Shown here piece by piece: positions 1 to 10,700 of a stretch of 64,000 nt of DNA. The stretch comes from an unidentified eubacterium SCB49. Its GTDB lineage: Bacteria > Bacteroidota > Bacteroidia > Flavobacteriales > Flavobacteriaceae. Position 1 is the first letter of the stretch. Each line of letters starts with the position of its first letter. The DNA is taken from the NCBI GenBank assembly GCA_000170815.1, contig ABCO01000003.1:124001-188000 (forward strand). The letters run 5' to 3'. Below the pieces are notes generated by a model. The model had not been told where the DNA came from. It made no database searches and saw only the letters and a program-made list of their open reading frames with translations. The translations under genes were made by a program, and so were the position numbers.

Positions 1-357
1 AAGGTCTTTTTGCCCTATTTGCACCATGGCGTCTGCAATACTCGCATCTCCGTGAGGATGATACTGCATGGTATGTCCTACAATATTTGCCACTTTGTTG
101 TAGCGTCCGTCATCAAGATCTTTCATAGAATGCATGATACGACGTTGTACTGGCTTAAAACCATCTTCTATGGCAGGCACGGCACGCTCTAGAATTACAT
201 AACTAGCATAATCTAAAAACCATTCACGATACATTCCGGTAACACGGGTAATGGTTTCTGTTTCTTCTACATGATCCATCTCGTCGTTATCAAAATCCTG
301 ATTATTACTGTCTTGTGGGTTCAGGTTTTCTTCGTTTATATTTTCTTCTTCGCTCAT
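1..357 (-). CDS. parC: DNA topoisomerase IV subunit A, N-terminal part (runs off left edge)
   Basis: Partial gene; 119 N-terminal codons are in the window. Reading the minus strand from the ATG at 357 gives an acidic Asn/Glu-rich lead (about 30 residues), then the conserved GyrA/ParC breakage-reunion start, including RRIMHSM and NAIVGHTMQYHPHGDAS. The catalytic Tyr lies beyond the edge. With ParE it forms the A2B2 enzyme that decatenates sister chromosomes. It lies 234 bp downstream of parE on the same strand, the usual Bacteroidota order. GyrA is the alternative, but the parE neighbour favours ParC. Confidence 0.93.
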   Translation of the reverse strand, partial: MSEEENINEENLNPQDSNNQDFDNDEMDHVEETETITRVTGMYREWFLDYASYVILERAVPAIEDGFKPVQRRIMHSMKDLDDGRYNKVANIVGHTMQYHPHGDASIADAMVQIGQKDL

Positions 358-591
358 AAACTTTACAACAACTACTATTTAATTATATTATACCCTATAT
401 TATTTAACACTTCAACCGAAGAACTGTTATGTTTTACTTCTGAAAGTATCTTTACATTAAAACACGCTACTTCTTTAGTTGTAATACTAAATTGAAGTGT
501 ATCTATAAAGACGTTCATAGCACGAAAAATGTAATGAATTTATAAAAACTCGTTTTTTACATTTTTTTAAAAGAGTCAATTTTCAGATGTA

Positions 592-2442
592 TTATGCGTC
601 AACTGTATCTAACTCCACCTTCAAATTTTCGATAATAAACTCTTGTCTATCTGGAGTGTTTTTCCCCATATAAAATTTCAACAATTCTTCTATGCTCATT
701 TGTTTGTCCAGCATTACTGGATCTAGACGGATGTCTTCGCCAATAAAATGTACAAACTCATCTGGACTAATCTCACCAAGCCCCTTAAATCGAGTGATTT
801 CTGGTTTTGGTTTTAGCTCTTCCATTGCGCTTCTACGTTCATCTTCACTGTAACAATAGATAGTTTTCTTTTTGTTACGCACTCTAAACAACGGCGTTTG
901 TAAGATATACAAATGTCCTTCTTTAATAACTTCTGGAAAAAACTGTAAGAAGAACGTAATTAATAATAATCGAATGTGCATTCCATCAACATCGGCATCT
1001 GTTGCGATTACAATATTATTATATCGTAAGTCTTCTATTGATTCTTCTATATTTAACGCTGCTTGAAGTAAGTTAAACTCTTCATTCTCGTATACTATTT
1101 TTTTAGTAAGTCCGTAGCAGTTTAGAGGTTTTCCTTTTAAACTAAAAACAGCTTGTGTGTTTACATCTCTACTTTTTGTAATACTACCACTTGCAGAATC
1201 TCCCTCCGTAATAAACAATGTAGATTCTAGATTGCGTTCTTTTTTAGTGTCACCAAGATGAATACGACAATCACGTAACTTTTTATTATGAAGGTTGGCT
1301 TTTTTTGCACGGTCTTTAGCCAGTTTTCTAATGCCCGAAAGTTCTTTACGCTCACGCTCAGCAGTTAGAATTTTGCGTTGTATAATTTCTGCAACAGCTG
1401 GATTTTTATGTAAAAAATTATCTAGATGTGTTTTTACAAAATCATTAATATATGTTCGTACCGTTGGTAAGTCGCCCCCCATATCTGTAGAACCTAGTTT
1501 TGTTTTTGTCTGACTCTCAAAAACAGGTTCCATTACTTTTATACTAATGGCACTAACGATAGATTTACGAATATCACTAGCGTCATAATTTTTTCCGTAA
1601 AATTCTCTTATGGTTTTTACAACACTTTCTCTATACGCAGCTAAATGTGTTCCTCCTTGCGTTGTGTTTTGTCCATTCACAAAACTGTGGTACTCTTCAC
1701 TATATTGGGTTTTACTGTGCGTAAGTGCCACCTCTATATCGTTTCCTTTTAAGTGAATAACAGGATACAACATATCTTCTTGAGTCATATTATCTTCAAG
1801 GAGATCTTTTAGTCCATTTTCACTCAAAAACTTTTCACCATTAAAATCGATGGTTAGACCAGGATTTAAGTACACATAATACCGAAGCATTTTTTCTACA
1901 TACTCGTTACGGTATTTATAGTTTTTGAAGATAAGTTCATCAGGAATAAAAGTTACTTTAGTTCCTTTACGTTTGCTACTTTGCTCAATACTGCTGTCTT
2001 CTTTTAGCTCCCCTTGCGAGAATTCTGCAAACTTACTTTGATTATCTCTGTGTGATTCTACTTTAAAAAATGAAGACAAGGCGTTAACAGCTTTTGTACC
2101 AACACCGTTTAACCCCACAGATTTTTTAAACGCACGAGAATCATATTTTCCTCCCGTGTTCATTTTACTCACTACATCTACCACTTTGCCTAATGGAATA
2201 CCACGCCCATAATCACGAACTTTAACAATCTTATCTTTAATTCTGATTTCAATTGTTTTTCCAGCACCCATGACAAACTCATCAATACTGTTGTCGAGTA
2301 CTTCTTTTAATAAAATATAGATTCCGTCATCTGCAGAAGATCCATCTCCAAGTTTTCCAATATACATCCCTGGACGCATACGAATATGCTCTTTCCAATC
2401 GAGGGATCTAATATTATCTTCGGTATATTTAGTGTCTGACAT
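592..2442 (-). CDS. parE: DNA topoisomerase IV subunit B
   Basis: 616 residues, the short ParE length of this phylum. The GHKL ATPase is N-terminal: Glu47/Asn51 in [10 protein letters not shown], the DYGRGIP box at 77-83 and [11 protein letters not shown] at 110-120. The TOPRIM domain follows, with [12 protein letters not shown] and [12 protein letters not shown] (acidic DxD metal site). It powers strand passage by ATP hydrolysis in the ParC2E2 complex. It is the first gene of a parE-parC unit and is divergent from lysA across 283 bp. Nothing is missing or odd. Confidence 0.97.
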   Translation of the reverse strand: MSDTKYTEDNIRSLDWKEHIRMRPGMYIGKLGDGSSADDGIYILLKEVLDNSIDEFVMGAGKTIEIRIKDKIVKVRDYGRGIPLGKVVDVVSKMNTGGKYDSRAFKKSVGLNGVGTKAVNALSSFFKVESHRDNQSKFAEFSQGELKEDSSIEQSSKRKGTKVTFIPDELIFKNYKYRNEYVEKMLRYYVYLNPGLTIDFNGEKFLSENGLKDLLEDNMTQEDMLYPVIHLKGNDIEVALTHSKTQYSEEYHSFVNGQNTTQGGTHLAAYRESVVKTIREFYGKNYDASDIRKSIVSAISIKVMEPVFESQTKTKLGSTDMGGDLPTVRTYINDFVKTHLDNFLHKNPAVAEIIQRKILTAERERKELSGIRKLAKDRAKKANLHNKKLRDCRIHLGDTKKERNLESTLFITEGDSASGSITKSRDVNTQAVFSLKGKPLNCYGLTKKIVYENEEFNLLQAALNIEESIEDLRYNNIVIATDADVDGMHIRLLLITFFLQFFPEVIKEGHLYILQTPLFRVRNKKKTIYCYSEDERRSAMEELKPKPEITRFKGLGEISPDEFVHFIGEDIRLDPVMLDKQMSIEELLKFYMGKNTPDRQEFIIENLKVELDTVDA

Positions 2443-2664
2443 AAATGGTGTGAATAGTTGTTAAATATAAGGTTTCAAGCTCAAACGTGGAATATTTCCA
2501 AAGCAAAGTAATTAACAATTAACAATATTAAATTGTGAACAACCTTAGTGTTTTTAAAATCAATGAAATAGATTTTTTTAATAAGAAAAACAAAAAAAAA
2601 TAGTGAAAAATGATTTGCATATTCATTAAATCTAATATTTAACAAAATTTAAAACCAAAGATAC

Positions 2665-2694
2665 TTGGCTATAACAAAAGAACAAGTAATTTTG
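2665..2694 (+). promoter_or_regulatory. lysA promoter, Bacteroidota type
   Basis: TTG at 2665-2667 is followed 19 nt later by TAATTTTG at 2687-2694, a perfect TAnnTTTG -7 element. The start codon is at 2726, so a leader of about 28 nt is expected. No Shine-Dalgarno site is visible, as is normal in this phylum. Confidence 0.65.
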
Positions 2695-2725
2695 TTAGCT
2701 TAATTTTAATTCAAAATAATATAAA

Positions 2726-3970
2726 ATGAATCAGCAAGATCTTTTATCAATTGCAGCGGACTACGGAAGTCCTGTTTATGTGTATGACGCAACTACTATT
2801 GAAAATCAGTATAAACGTTTAACATCTGCATTTAAAAAGGTCAAACAGGTAAAGGTTCATTATGCTGTAAAAGCATTATCCAACATTAGTATTTTAAAGT
2901 TAATTAAAAGTTTTGGTGCCGGACTTGACACTGTTTCTATTCAAGAAGTACAATTAGGTCTTACAGCTGGTTTTGAACCACAAGACATAATTTTCACACC
3001 TAATGGTGTTTCACTTGATGAAATAGAAAAAGTTGCAAAACTTGGAGTACAGATTAATATTGATAGTCTTAGTGTTTTAGAAGAATTTGGTACACGTAAC
3101 AAAAATGTACCTGTTTGTATTCGTATAAACCCACACGTGATGGCCGGTGGAAACACTAATATATCTGTAGGTCACATAGATAGTAAATTTGGTATTTCTA
3201 TACACCAAATACCTCACATACTGCGTATTGTAGAAAACACTAAAATGAATGTAAATGGAATCCATATGCATACAGGTAGTGATATTCTTGATATTGACGT
3301 ATTCTTATATGCGAGTGAAATATTATTTGAAACTGCAAAAAATTTCAAAAATCTAGAGTTTATTGATTTTGGTTCTGGTTTTAAAGTGCCATACAAAAAA
3401 GATGATATTGAAACCAATATTGAAGAGTTTGGAGAAAAACTTTCACAACGTTTTAATGATTTTTGCAAAAACTACGGTAAAGAATTAACCCTTGCTTTTG
3501 AGCCAGGTAAATTTTTAGTGAGTGAAGCAGGTCAATTTTTAGTACAAGTTAACAACATAAAACAAACAACTTCTACTGTATTTGCACAAGTAGATAGTGG
3601 TTTTAATCACTTAATAAGACCAATGCTTTATGGTTCTCAACACGAGATTGTTAACATTTCTAACCCAGAAGGTAGAGAGCGTTTTTACTCTGTAGTTGGT
3701 TATATCTGTGAGACAGATACTTTTGCAAATAACAGACGTATTTCAGAAATAAACCAAGGAGATATTTTATCTTTTAAAAATGCTGGAGCTTACTGTTACT
3801 CAATGTCCAGTAACTTTAACTCGAGATACCGTCCTGCAGAAGTACTATGGTACAACGAGAAAGCACACTTAATTAGAAAGAGAGAAACTTTTGATGATAT
3901 TATTCATAATCAAATAGAAGTTGATTTTAGCAAGCCTAAGAAAAAAGAAAAAATAGCACAAACTGTTTAA
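2726..3970 (+). CDS. lysA: Diaminopimelate decarboxylase
   Basis: 414-residue fold type III PLP decarboxylase that converts meso-diaminopimelate to lysine, the last step of the pathway. Lys49 in HYAVKAL is the expected PLP Schiff-base lysine. The barrel motifs GHIDSKFG and GIHMHTGSD are present, and the C-terminal ICETDTF holds the active-site Cys that acts across the dimer interface, followed by GAYCYSMSSNFNSR. A perfect -7 promoter element lies upstream and a strong intrinsic terminator follows, so it is probably transcribed alone. Confidence 0.96.
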   Translation: MNQQDLLSIAADYGSPVYVYDATTIENQYKRLTSAFKKVKQVKVHYAVKALSNISILKLIKSFGAGLDTVSIQEVQLGLTAGFEPQDIIFTPNGVSLDEIEKVAKLGVQINIDSLSVLEEFGTRNKNVPVCIRINPHVMAGGNTNISVGHIDSKFGISIHQIPHILRIVENTKMNVNGIHMHTGSDILDIDVFLYASEILFETAKNFKNLEFIDFGSGFKVPYKKDDIETNIEEFGEKLSQRFNDFCKNYGKELTLAFEPGKFLVSEAGQFLVQVNNIKQTTSTVFAQVDSGFNHLIRPMLYGSQHEIVNISNPEGRERFYSVVGYICETDTFANNRRISEINQGDILSFKNAGAYCYSMSSNFNSRYRPAEVLWYNEKAHLIRKRETFDDIIHNQIEVDFSKPKKKEKIAQTV

Positions 3971-3980
3971 CAAAGAAAAA

Positions 3981-4008
3981 GACCATCGATAATGATGGTC
4001 TTTTTTTT
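3981..4008 (+). terminator. Intrinsic terminator of lysA
   Basis: Perfect 7-bp stem GACCATC/GATGGTC with a 6-nt loop, followed by eight T residues, starting 10 nt after the lysA stop codon. Confidence 0.9.
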
Positions 4009-4025
4009 GCTTTAAAAATATGCTT

Positions 4026-4070
4026 AAAAAAAATGTCCAATGTAATAGTACTACATTGGACATTTTTTAT
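4026..4070. terminator. Bidirectional terminator between lysA and ychF
   Basis: Perfect 14-bp inverted repeat (4031-4044 and 4052-4065, 7-nt loop), flanked by an A run on the left and a T run on the right. It lies 18 nt beyond the ychF stop codon and works in both directions. It is probably the main ychF terminator and a back-up for lysA. Confidence 0.85.
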
Positions 4071-4087
4071 TTTAATGAAAATACAAC

Positions 4088-5182
4088 TTACACATTAAAT
4101 CTAAAATGCATTATATCACCATCTTTAACGATGTATTCTTTTCCTTCGACTCCCATTTTCCCGGCTTCTTTTACTTTTATTTCGCTACCATACGCTACAT
4201 AATTATCATAACCGATAACCTCTGCTCTAATAAATCCTTTTTCAAAATCTGTATGTATAACCCCTGCAGCTTGCGGCGCCGTTGCTCCTACTGGTATTGT
4301 CCAAGCTCTAACTTCTTTTACACCTGCAGTAAAGTAAGTTTGAAGATCTAATAGCTTATAAGCTCCTCTAATTAATTTTGCAGAACCAGGTTCTTGTAAG
4401 CCCATATCTTCTAAAAAAATTTGACGCTCTTCAAAATCTTCTAATTCTGTAATATCAGCTTCCATTCCAACGGCTAAGAAAATTACTTCTGCATTTTCCT
4501 CTTTTACAGCTTCTTTCACTTGTTCTACATAAGCATTACCCGCCTTTGCTCCTGCTTCATCTACATTACAAACATACATTACCGGCTTATCTGTGATAAA
4601 CTGTAAAGGTTTTACATACTCTTCACGTTCCTTTTCTGTAAAATCTAAGGCACGAACAGATTTACCTTGTTCTAATCCTTCTTTAATTCTAATTAAAATC
4701 GCTTCTTCTGTTTGCGCTTCTTTATTACCTGTACGAGAAGCTCTTTTTACTTTTTCAAGCTTTTTTTCAGTAGTATCAAGATCTTTTAATTGAAGTTCGA
4801 TATCTATCGTTTCTTTATCTCTTACCGGATCAACACTACCATCTACGTGTACTATATTACCGTCGTCAAAACAACGTAATACGTGTAGTATTGCATCTGT
4901 CTCACGTATATTTCCTAAAAACTGATTTCCTAATCCTTCTCCTTTACTAGCTCCTTTAACAAGACCTGCGATATCAACAATCTCTACCGTTGCTGGCAAA
5001 ACACGCTCTGGATTTACTAATTCTTCAAGTTTTACAAGTCTATTATCTGGTACATTTACAACACCTACATTAGGCTCGATAGTACAAAAAGGAAAGTTTG
5101 CACTTTGCGCTTTTGCGTTAGACAAACAATTAAAAAGGGTTGATTTACCTACATTAGGCAATCCTACGATTCCTGCTTTCAT
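4088..5182 (-). CDS. ychF: Redox-regulated ATPase / GTPase YchF (Ola1 family)
   Basis: 364 residues, full length for the family. The P-loop GLPNVGKST is at residues 7-15, the G3 region is DIAGLVKGASKGEG, and there is a coiled-coil insert near 125-165. The C-terminal TGS domain starts around TYFTAGVKEVRAWTI. YchF is an Obg-related P-loop NTPase that prefers ATP and associates with ribosomes. It is a single gene followed by the bidirectional hairpin. The assignment is very secure; the in vivo role is less well defined for the family as a whole. Confidence 0.97.
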   Translation of the reverse strand: MKAGIVGLPNVGKSTLFNCLSNAKAQSANFPFCTIEPNVGVVNVPDNRLVKLEELVNPERVLPATVEIVDIAGLVKGASKGEGLGNQFLGNIRETDAILHVLRCFDDGNIVHVDGSVDPVRDKETIDIELQLKDLDTTEKKLEKVKRASRTGNKEAQTEEAILIRIKEGLEQGKSVRALDFTEKEREEYVKPLQFITDKPVMYVCNVDEAGAKAGNAYVEQVKEAVKEENAEVIFLAVGMEADITELEDFEERQIFLEDMGLQEPGSAKLIRGAYKLLDLQTYFTAGVKEVRAWTIPVGATAPQAAGVIHTDFEKGFIRAEVIGYDNYVAYGSEIKVKEAGKMGVEGKEYIVKDGDIMHFRFNV

Positions 5183-5391
5183 ATATTTATTGCTATTGGT
5201 TTTGCTTTCGCAGCGCCTATTCTTATTATAGTTTTTATTGAAATTTTAAAAAAATAACACTCAGAAATTGAAGTAACTAAATGTCAAATTTTTCAGGTGC
5301 AAAGATAGTATTTAATCGTGTTATTTTAAAGATGTTTATAGTATTTGAAATTTATACTCTCCTTTATTATTAACATACTGTTTTTAAAATA

Positions 5392-5426
5392 AAAAATCTC
5401 TTAAACATTACGTTTAAGAGATTTTT
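5392..5426 (-). terminator. Terminator of the T9SS protein gene
   Basis: Perfect 15-bp inverted repeat with a 5-nt loop, AT-rich at the base. Read on the minus strand it ends in a T run and lies about 45 nt past the stop codon of the gene ending at 5470. Confidence 0.75.
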
Positions 5427-5469
5427 AGATTACCTGTTTTTTTAAAAAAAATAGTAAGAAAAATTGCTA

Positions 5470-7650
5470 TTACTTATTTACAATAAATCTTTTAGTTGCT
5501 TGAAATTCACCATTACTAAGTACTACAAAATAAACACCTATGTTTGAATTAGACATATTTAAACTAGTCACATATTCGTTTCCTTTATTTTCAAGACTAC
5601 CTACTAATATTTTTTGACCTAAAGTATTGTACACATAGTATTCAATGTCTCCAAAATCTTGAGTAGTAGTAAATAAAAGATCATATTGTTTATTTTCAGA
5701 AGGAGTTATAATAAAATCCCCACTATTAAAAGCAACATCATTTATAGAAAGATTTGTATTATCAATAAATAATGTAAACGGATCGTTTAGAGTATTTTCA
5801 TCTCCAGATAAATTTGTTTTTGCTTCAATCTCATAGTTATGTTGAGGTGTTGACAAATCTATTGTTTGAGAAAAAGTAAAAGTTGCACCTGATAAAGGGT
5901 CAATTGTATCTGTAAATGTTTCAGTAACTATTTCTGTTCCATCTACCGTTAAAACAATATTAAAGTTTGATTGTGGGTCATTACCAAAATTATACACATT
6001 AACTGTTACTGTTTCAGTATTACTTAAATCACCTGTTTCTGGAGTTACAAAACTAGCTACACCTACATCATCTGATAAACCTGAGTTTAATGTAAAAGAA
6101 GCGATACGTGTTGCCCAGCTATTTACTGTTCTAAAATACTCTGATGTATGCCAAAACGTAAGTCCGTCAGGATCCATAGTCATATGAGCATAATCACCAA
6201 ATCTATTAGAACTTGATTGCCAACCTGCACCATCCCAGATAGTACTTTCAGGAAAAGTCATCACCCCTAGTTCATCACCATCAAATCGTCCTGTAAATTT
6301 AATTGAAGCAGAAGTATTTTCACTTCCTAAATTATATGCTAAAGCAATATTTCCGTTAATATCTATAGCAGAACTACTCATAAATCTTCCTTCCCCATCA
6401 TCTGGAGCATAGGTTCCTTCTTGATATATTGACCAGTCATTAGTCGCATCATTACGCAATTCAATCCAACGAATCCCTGGAGTTAGATCTCCAAGATCTG
6501 TATTCATTGTTATGATCCAAGAATTGTGTGTTGCAAACTTACGGTAGTTTGCAGCATAACTTATTACACCACTTATAGCATCTATTCTTTGAGTTGTTCC
6601 AGGTTGTTCTATATCTCCTGTCCCAAAAGATCTAAGAAAAGAATCAAAAGGTGCTGTAGGAAGTTCTAATGGGTTTGCAGAAATAGTAGAGTTGTTTGGT
6701 GTGTCAAAATCTACATCAACCTCCCACACTTTTAAATGATCAAAAGAAACTCCTGGCCATTGATCATCTTGTAAATAAACGATATACCCCGGAGTTGCCG
6801 CATCATAATCAGTTCCTAGTAAATTTGCTGGTTCGGGACTAAATACAGCCGCAGGATTTCTAACAACACTTGGTAAATTAAATCCTACAATTGTAGGGTT
6901 AGCATCTCCATTTATCATAGCAACTCTATCTAATGCATACGTAGTATTACCATTAAATTTATTTGCTGTCATAAAATAAGCATTTGGCCAAATACTATAA
7001 TGTGGGTAATCAGGAAAAGCATCTAAAGCAAATGAATAAACATTATATGATCCTGTAGGATCTGGTGAATCAGATATACCTATTATTAAAGCATCATCAG
7101 CGGTTCTAAACTGACTTACAAAATAACGGTCAGCTAATTGATCGTACATAATAATTGGATCTCCATTATTATTTCCAGAACCTAAAAATGTACCTAAAGA
7201 GGTTGGTCCTGTTAATAAATTCCCTGTTTTATCAAATATTTTCACTACTAGATTTACAGCGTGAACATAGTGATTAGGTCCTGCTGCTCCAGATGGATCT
7301 GGCGGAACCGCTTGCCCTTCAGATACAGTTGCACCTTCAAAGTTTTGTAATGTTGTCAAGGCATCTCTTGTTCCTTGTTCTGTTTGTCTTACAGGATCAT
7401 TTCCATTTAAAGGTAATGCACTTGGATCTAATACTAAGTCTTCTTGTGTTGGGTCAAAACGTTGTTTAATCTCCTTAAAACTAGTATAACCCGCATCTTG
7501 CATTTCGTAGATGTTAGGCATATTTCTTAATGGAATTGTTTTTCCCAAAAATTCACCTTGCGAAACCACTGTTGGCCCTTCTGTATTTTGAGAAAAAACT
7601 GAATGAGATGCAATTAAAAATATTGCAAATAAAATAATTTTAGATTTCAT
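5470..7650 (-). CDS. Large secreted protein with type IX sorting domain
   Basis: 726 residues. The N-terminal signal peptide is MKSKIILFAIFLIASHSVFSQ. The body (about 110-510) has repeated Gly/Asp/Asn loops and motifs such as DPSGAAGPNHYVHAVN and YDQLADRYFVSQF, found in secreted Bacteroidota proteins of unassigned function. A CARDB-like beta domain lies at about 530-630. The last ~80 residues form a type A T9SS sorting domain with VYNTLGQKI and the terminal ATKRFIVNK. The protein is likely exported, processed and released or attached to the cell surface. It is transcribed alone. No catalytic motif was recognised. Confidence 0.85.
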   Translation of the reverse strand: MKSKIILFAIFLIASHSVFSQNTEGPTVVSQGEFLGKTIPLRNMPNIYEMQDAGYTSFKEIKQRFDPTQEDLVLDPSALPLNGNDPVRQTEQGTRDALTTLQNFEGATVSEGQAVPPDPSGAAGPNHYVHAVNLVVKIFDKTGNLLTGPTSLGTFLGSGNNNGDPIIMYDQLADRYFVSQFRTADDALIIGISDSPDPTGSYNVYSFALDAFPDYPHYSIWPNAYFMTANKFNGNTTYALDRVAMINGDANPTIVGFNLPSVVRNPAAVFSPEPANLLGTDYDAATPGYIVYLQDDQWPGVSFDHLKVWEVDVDFDTPNNSTISANPLELPTAPFDSFLRSFGTGDIEQPGTTQRIDAISGVISYAANYRKFATHNSWIITMNTDLGDLTPGIRWIELRNDATNDWSIYQEGTYAPDDGEGRFMSSSAIDINGNIALAYNLGSENTSASIKFTGRFDGDELGVMTFPESTIWDGAGWQSSSNRFGDYAHMTMDPDGLTFWHTSEYFRTVNSWATRIASFTLNSGLSDDVGVASFVTPETGDLSNTETVTVNVYNFGNDPQSNFNIVLTVDGTEIVTETFTDTIDPLSGATFTFSQTIDLSTPQHNYEIEAKTNLSGDENTLNDPFTLFIDNTNLSINDVAFNSGDFIITPSENKQYDLLFTTTQDFGDIEYYVYNTLGQKILVGSLENKGNEYVTSLNMSNSNIGVYFVVLSNGEFQATKRFIVNK

Positions 7651-7737
7651 AATTTATTTTTTTATGCAAGATAACGGTTTCTTAAAAACTTATAGATTGC
7701 ATGTTAGATTAATATGTCGTAATCAAGCTAAAATAAT

Positions 7738-7745
7738 TACATTTG
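7738..7745 (+). promoter_or_regulatory. purL -7 element
   Basis: TACATTTG is a perfect TAnnTTTG match; no good -33 TTTG was found at the expected spacing. Transcription from here would begin near 7749. That is downstream of the first in-frame ATG at 7664 and upstream of the ATG at 7778, which supports the shorter PurL start. Confidence 0.5.
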
Positions 7746-7777
7746 TAGCACAATTTAACCCTCTAACTTTAAAGAGT

Positions 7778-10700
7778 ATGATTCACTTCTTCGGAAACGC
7801 CAAAAATAAAGTTTTTGCAGTCCAAACTCAAGGAGAAATAAACGCAATAGATAGTAAAAAATTAACGTGGCTTTTTGGCGACGTACCTCAAATAGACCAA
7901 TCCGTACTTGCGGATTTTTTTATTGGTCCTCGTGCCGCAATGATTACTCCTTGGAGTACCAACGCCGTTGAGATCACCCAAAATATGGGAATTGAGGGAA
8001 TCATTAGAATTGAAGAATTTCATAATGCTTCGGAAACTCCTGATAATTATGACCCTATGCTTTCTCAAAAGTATAAGGAACTTGGTCAAGAAATGTTCAC
8101 CATTAATATCGAACCAGAACCTATTTTAGACATAGAAGATATTTCGGCATTTAATAAAGCAGAAGGTCTTGCGCTTAATGATGAAGAGGTTGTTTATTTA
8201 GAAAACCTTTCTAAAAAACTAGAGCGACCACTTACAGACTCAGAGGTATTTGCTTTTAGTCAGGCGAACAGTGAGCACTGTCGTCATAAAATTTTTAATG
8301 GTACGTTTATAATAGATGGAGAAGAAATGCCTTCTTCATTATTTAAACTTATTAAGAAAACAAGTAGTGAAAACCCTAACGATATTGTCTCTGCCTATAA
8401 AGATAACGTAGCGTTTGTAAAGGGGCCAAAAGCAACACAGTTTGCTCCAGCAAGCCCAGACAAACCAGATTATTATAAAAATACAGAATTTGACAGTGTG
8501 ATTTCTCTTAAAGCAGAAACACACAACTTCCCTACTACGGTAGAGCCTTTTAATGGTGCTGCAACAGGTAGCGGTGGTGAGATTAGAGACAGACTTGCCG
8601 GTGGTAAAGGTTCTTTACCTTTAGCAGGTACTGCAGTTTATATGACTTCTTACTCAAGACTAAATGATGAGAAACCTTGGGAAAAAACAATGAAACCAAG
8701 AGACTGGTTATACCAAACGCCTCTAGACATATTAATTAAAGCAAGTAATGGAGCTTCAGATTTTGGGAACAAATTTGGACAACCTTTAATTACAGGATCT
8801 GTACTTACTTTTGAACATCAAGATGATGCTCGTAAATTAGGTTTTGACAAAGTAATAATGATGGCTGGTGGTATTGGTTATGGTAAAGCAGACCAAGCAC
8901 TAAAAGACACACCAAAAACAGGTGATAAAGTTGTTATTCTTGGTGGAGAAAATTACAGAATTGGAATGGGTGGTGCTGCCGTATCTAGCGCAGATACTGG
9001 TGAGTTTTCTAGCGGTATCGAGTTAAATGCAATACAACGTTCTAACCCAGAAATGCAAAAACGTGCTGCAAATGCGGTGCGTGGTATGGTAGAGAGCGAC
9101 ATAAACCCTATTGTGTCTATTCACGATCACGGAGCTGGTGGTCACCTTAATTGTTTAAGCGAACTTGTAGAAGATACTGGAGGGATGATTGATCTTGATA
9201 AACTTCCTGTAGGAGATCCTACGCTTTCTGCAAAAGAGATTATTGGTAACGAATCTCAAGAACGAATGGGACTTGTTATAGGAGAAGATGATGTTGATAC
9301 TCTTAAAAGAGTAGCAGATAGAGAACGCTCACCTATGTATGAAGTGGGTGAAGTAACAGGAGATCATCGTTTTACTTTTAAAAGCAAAACAACGGGTGCA
9401 ACTCCTATGGATTATGCTTTAGAAGACTTTTTTGGAAGCTCTCCAAAAACAATAATGAATGATAAAACAGTAACACGTGATTACACAGACGCGAGTTATG
9501 ATGTTTCTGAAATAAAAAACTATGTAAGTCAAGTATTACAACTAGAAGCAGTAGCTTGTAAAGACTGGCTTACAAATAAAGTAGACCGTTGTGTTACGGG
9601 TAAAGTTGCAAAACAACAATGTGCTGGTCCATTACAATTGCCTCTTAACAATTGTGGTGTAATGGCCTTAGATTATAACGGAATTAACGGTGTTGCTACT
9701 AGTATTGGACACTCCCCTATTTCTGGATTAATTGATCCTGTTGCTGGTGCACGTAATTCTATCACAGAATCTTTAACAAACATTATTTGGGCTCCATTAG
9801 AAAATGGACTTAAAAGTATATCACTTTCTGCAAACTGGATGTGGCCTTGTAACAATGAAGGTGAAGATGCTAGATTATATCAAGCTGTAAAAGCTGTTAG
9901 TGAGTTTAGTATTGATCTTGGCGTGAATGTTCCTACGGGTAAAGATTCACTGTCTATGAAACAGAAATACAAAAACGAAGAAGTAATCTCGCCAGGAACA
10001 GTCATTATTTCTGCGGGTGCACACTGTAGTAATATAAAACAAGTAGTTGAGCCTGTTGCTCAATTAGGAAAAGGAAATCTTTACTACATTAACATCTCTC
10101 AAGACGACTTTAAATTAGGAGGTTCTTCTTTTGGGCAAATTTTAAGCGCGATCGGAAACCAAGCGCCAACAGTTAAAAGTGCAGCCTACGTAAAGACGGT
10201 ATTTAATACAATACAAGCGTTAATAAAAGACAATCAAATAGTTGCTGGGCACGATGTTGCTTCTGGTGGTTTAATTACTACTTTGTTAGAGTTATTCTTC
10301 GGAAATACTAACACCGGAGCTAAATTAGATCTAACAGGACTTGGTGATGATCTTGTAAAAATACTTTTTGCAGAAAACTGCGGAATTGTAATCCAAGCGG
10401 CAGATAATACAATATTTGAAAAAGCACTGAATGCAAACGATATTAGCTTCCATAATTTAGGTGAAGTAACTGAAAGTAACGCACTAGAAATAACATTAGG
10501 AAGTCAAGACGTACAATTTGATATTGCCGAAATGCGCGATACTTGGTATGAAACTTCTTATTTATTAGACACGAAGCAAAGCGGAAACCAAGCAAAAGCA
10601 AGGTTTGAAAACTATAAAAATCAACCTTTAAACTTCACATTTCCGAAGCAATTTACAGGTAAGTTACCCGAAGCTCCTAAAGGCGAACGTATAAAAGCAG

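Noticed and set aside
7664..7777. N-terminal 38-residue extension of PurL.
   Set aside because: It overlaps a likely -7 promoter element, looks unlike any PurL N-terminus, and the family start MIHFFGN is at 7778.
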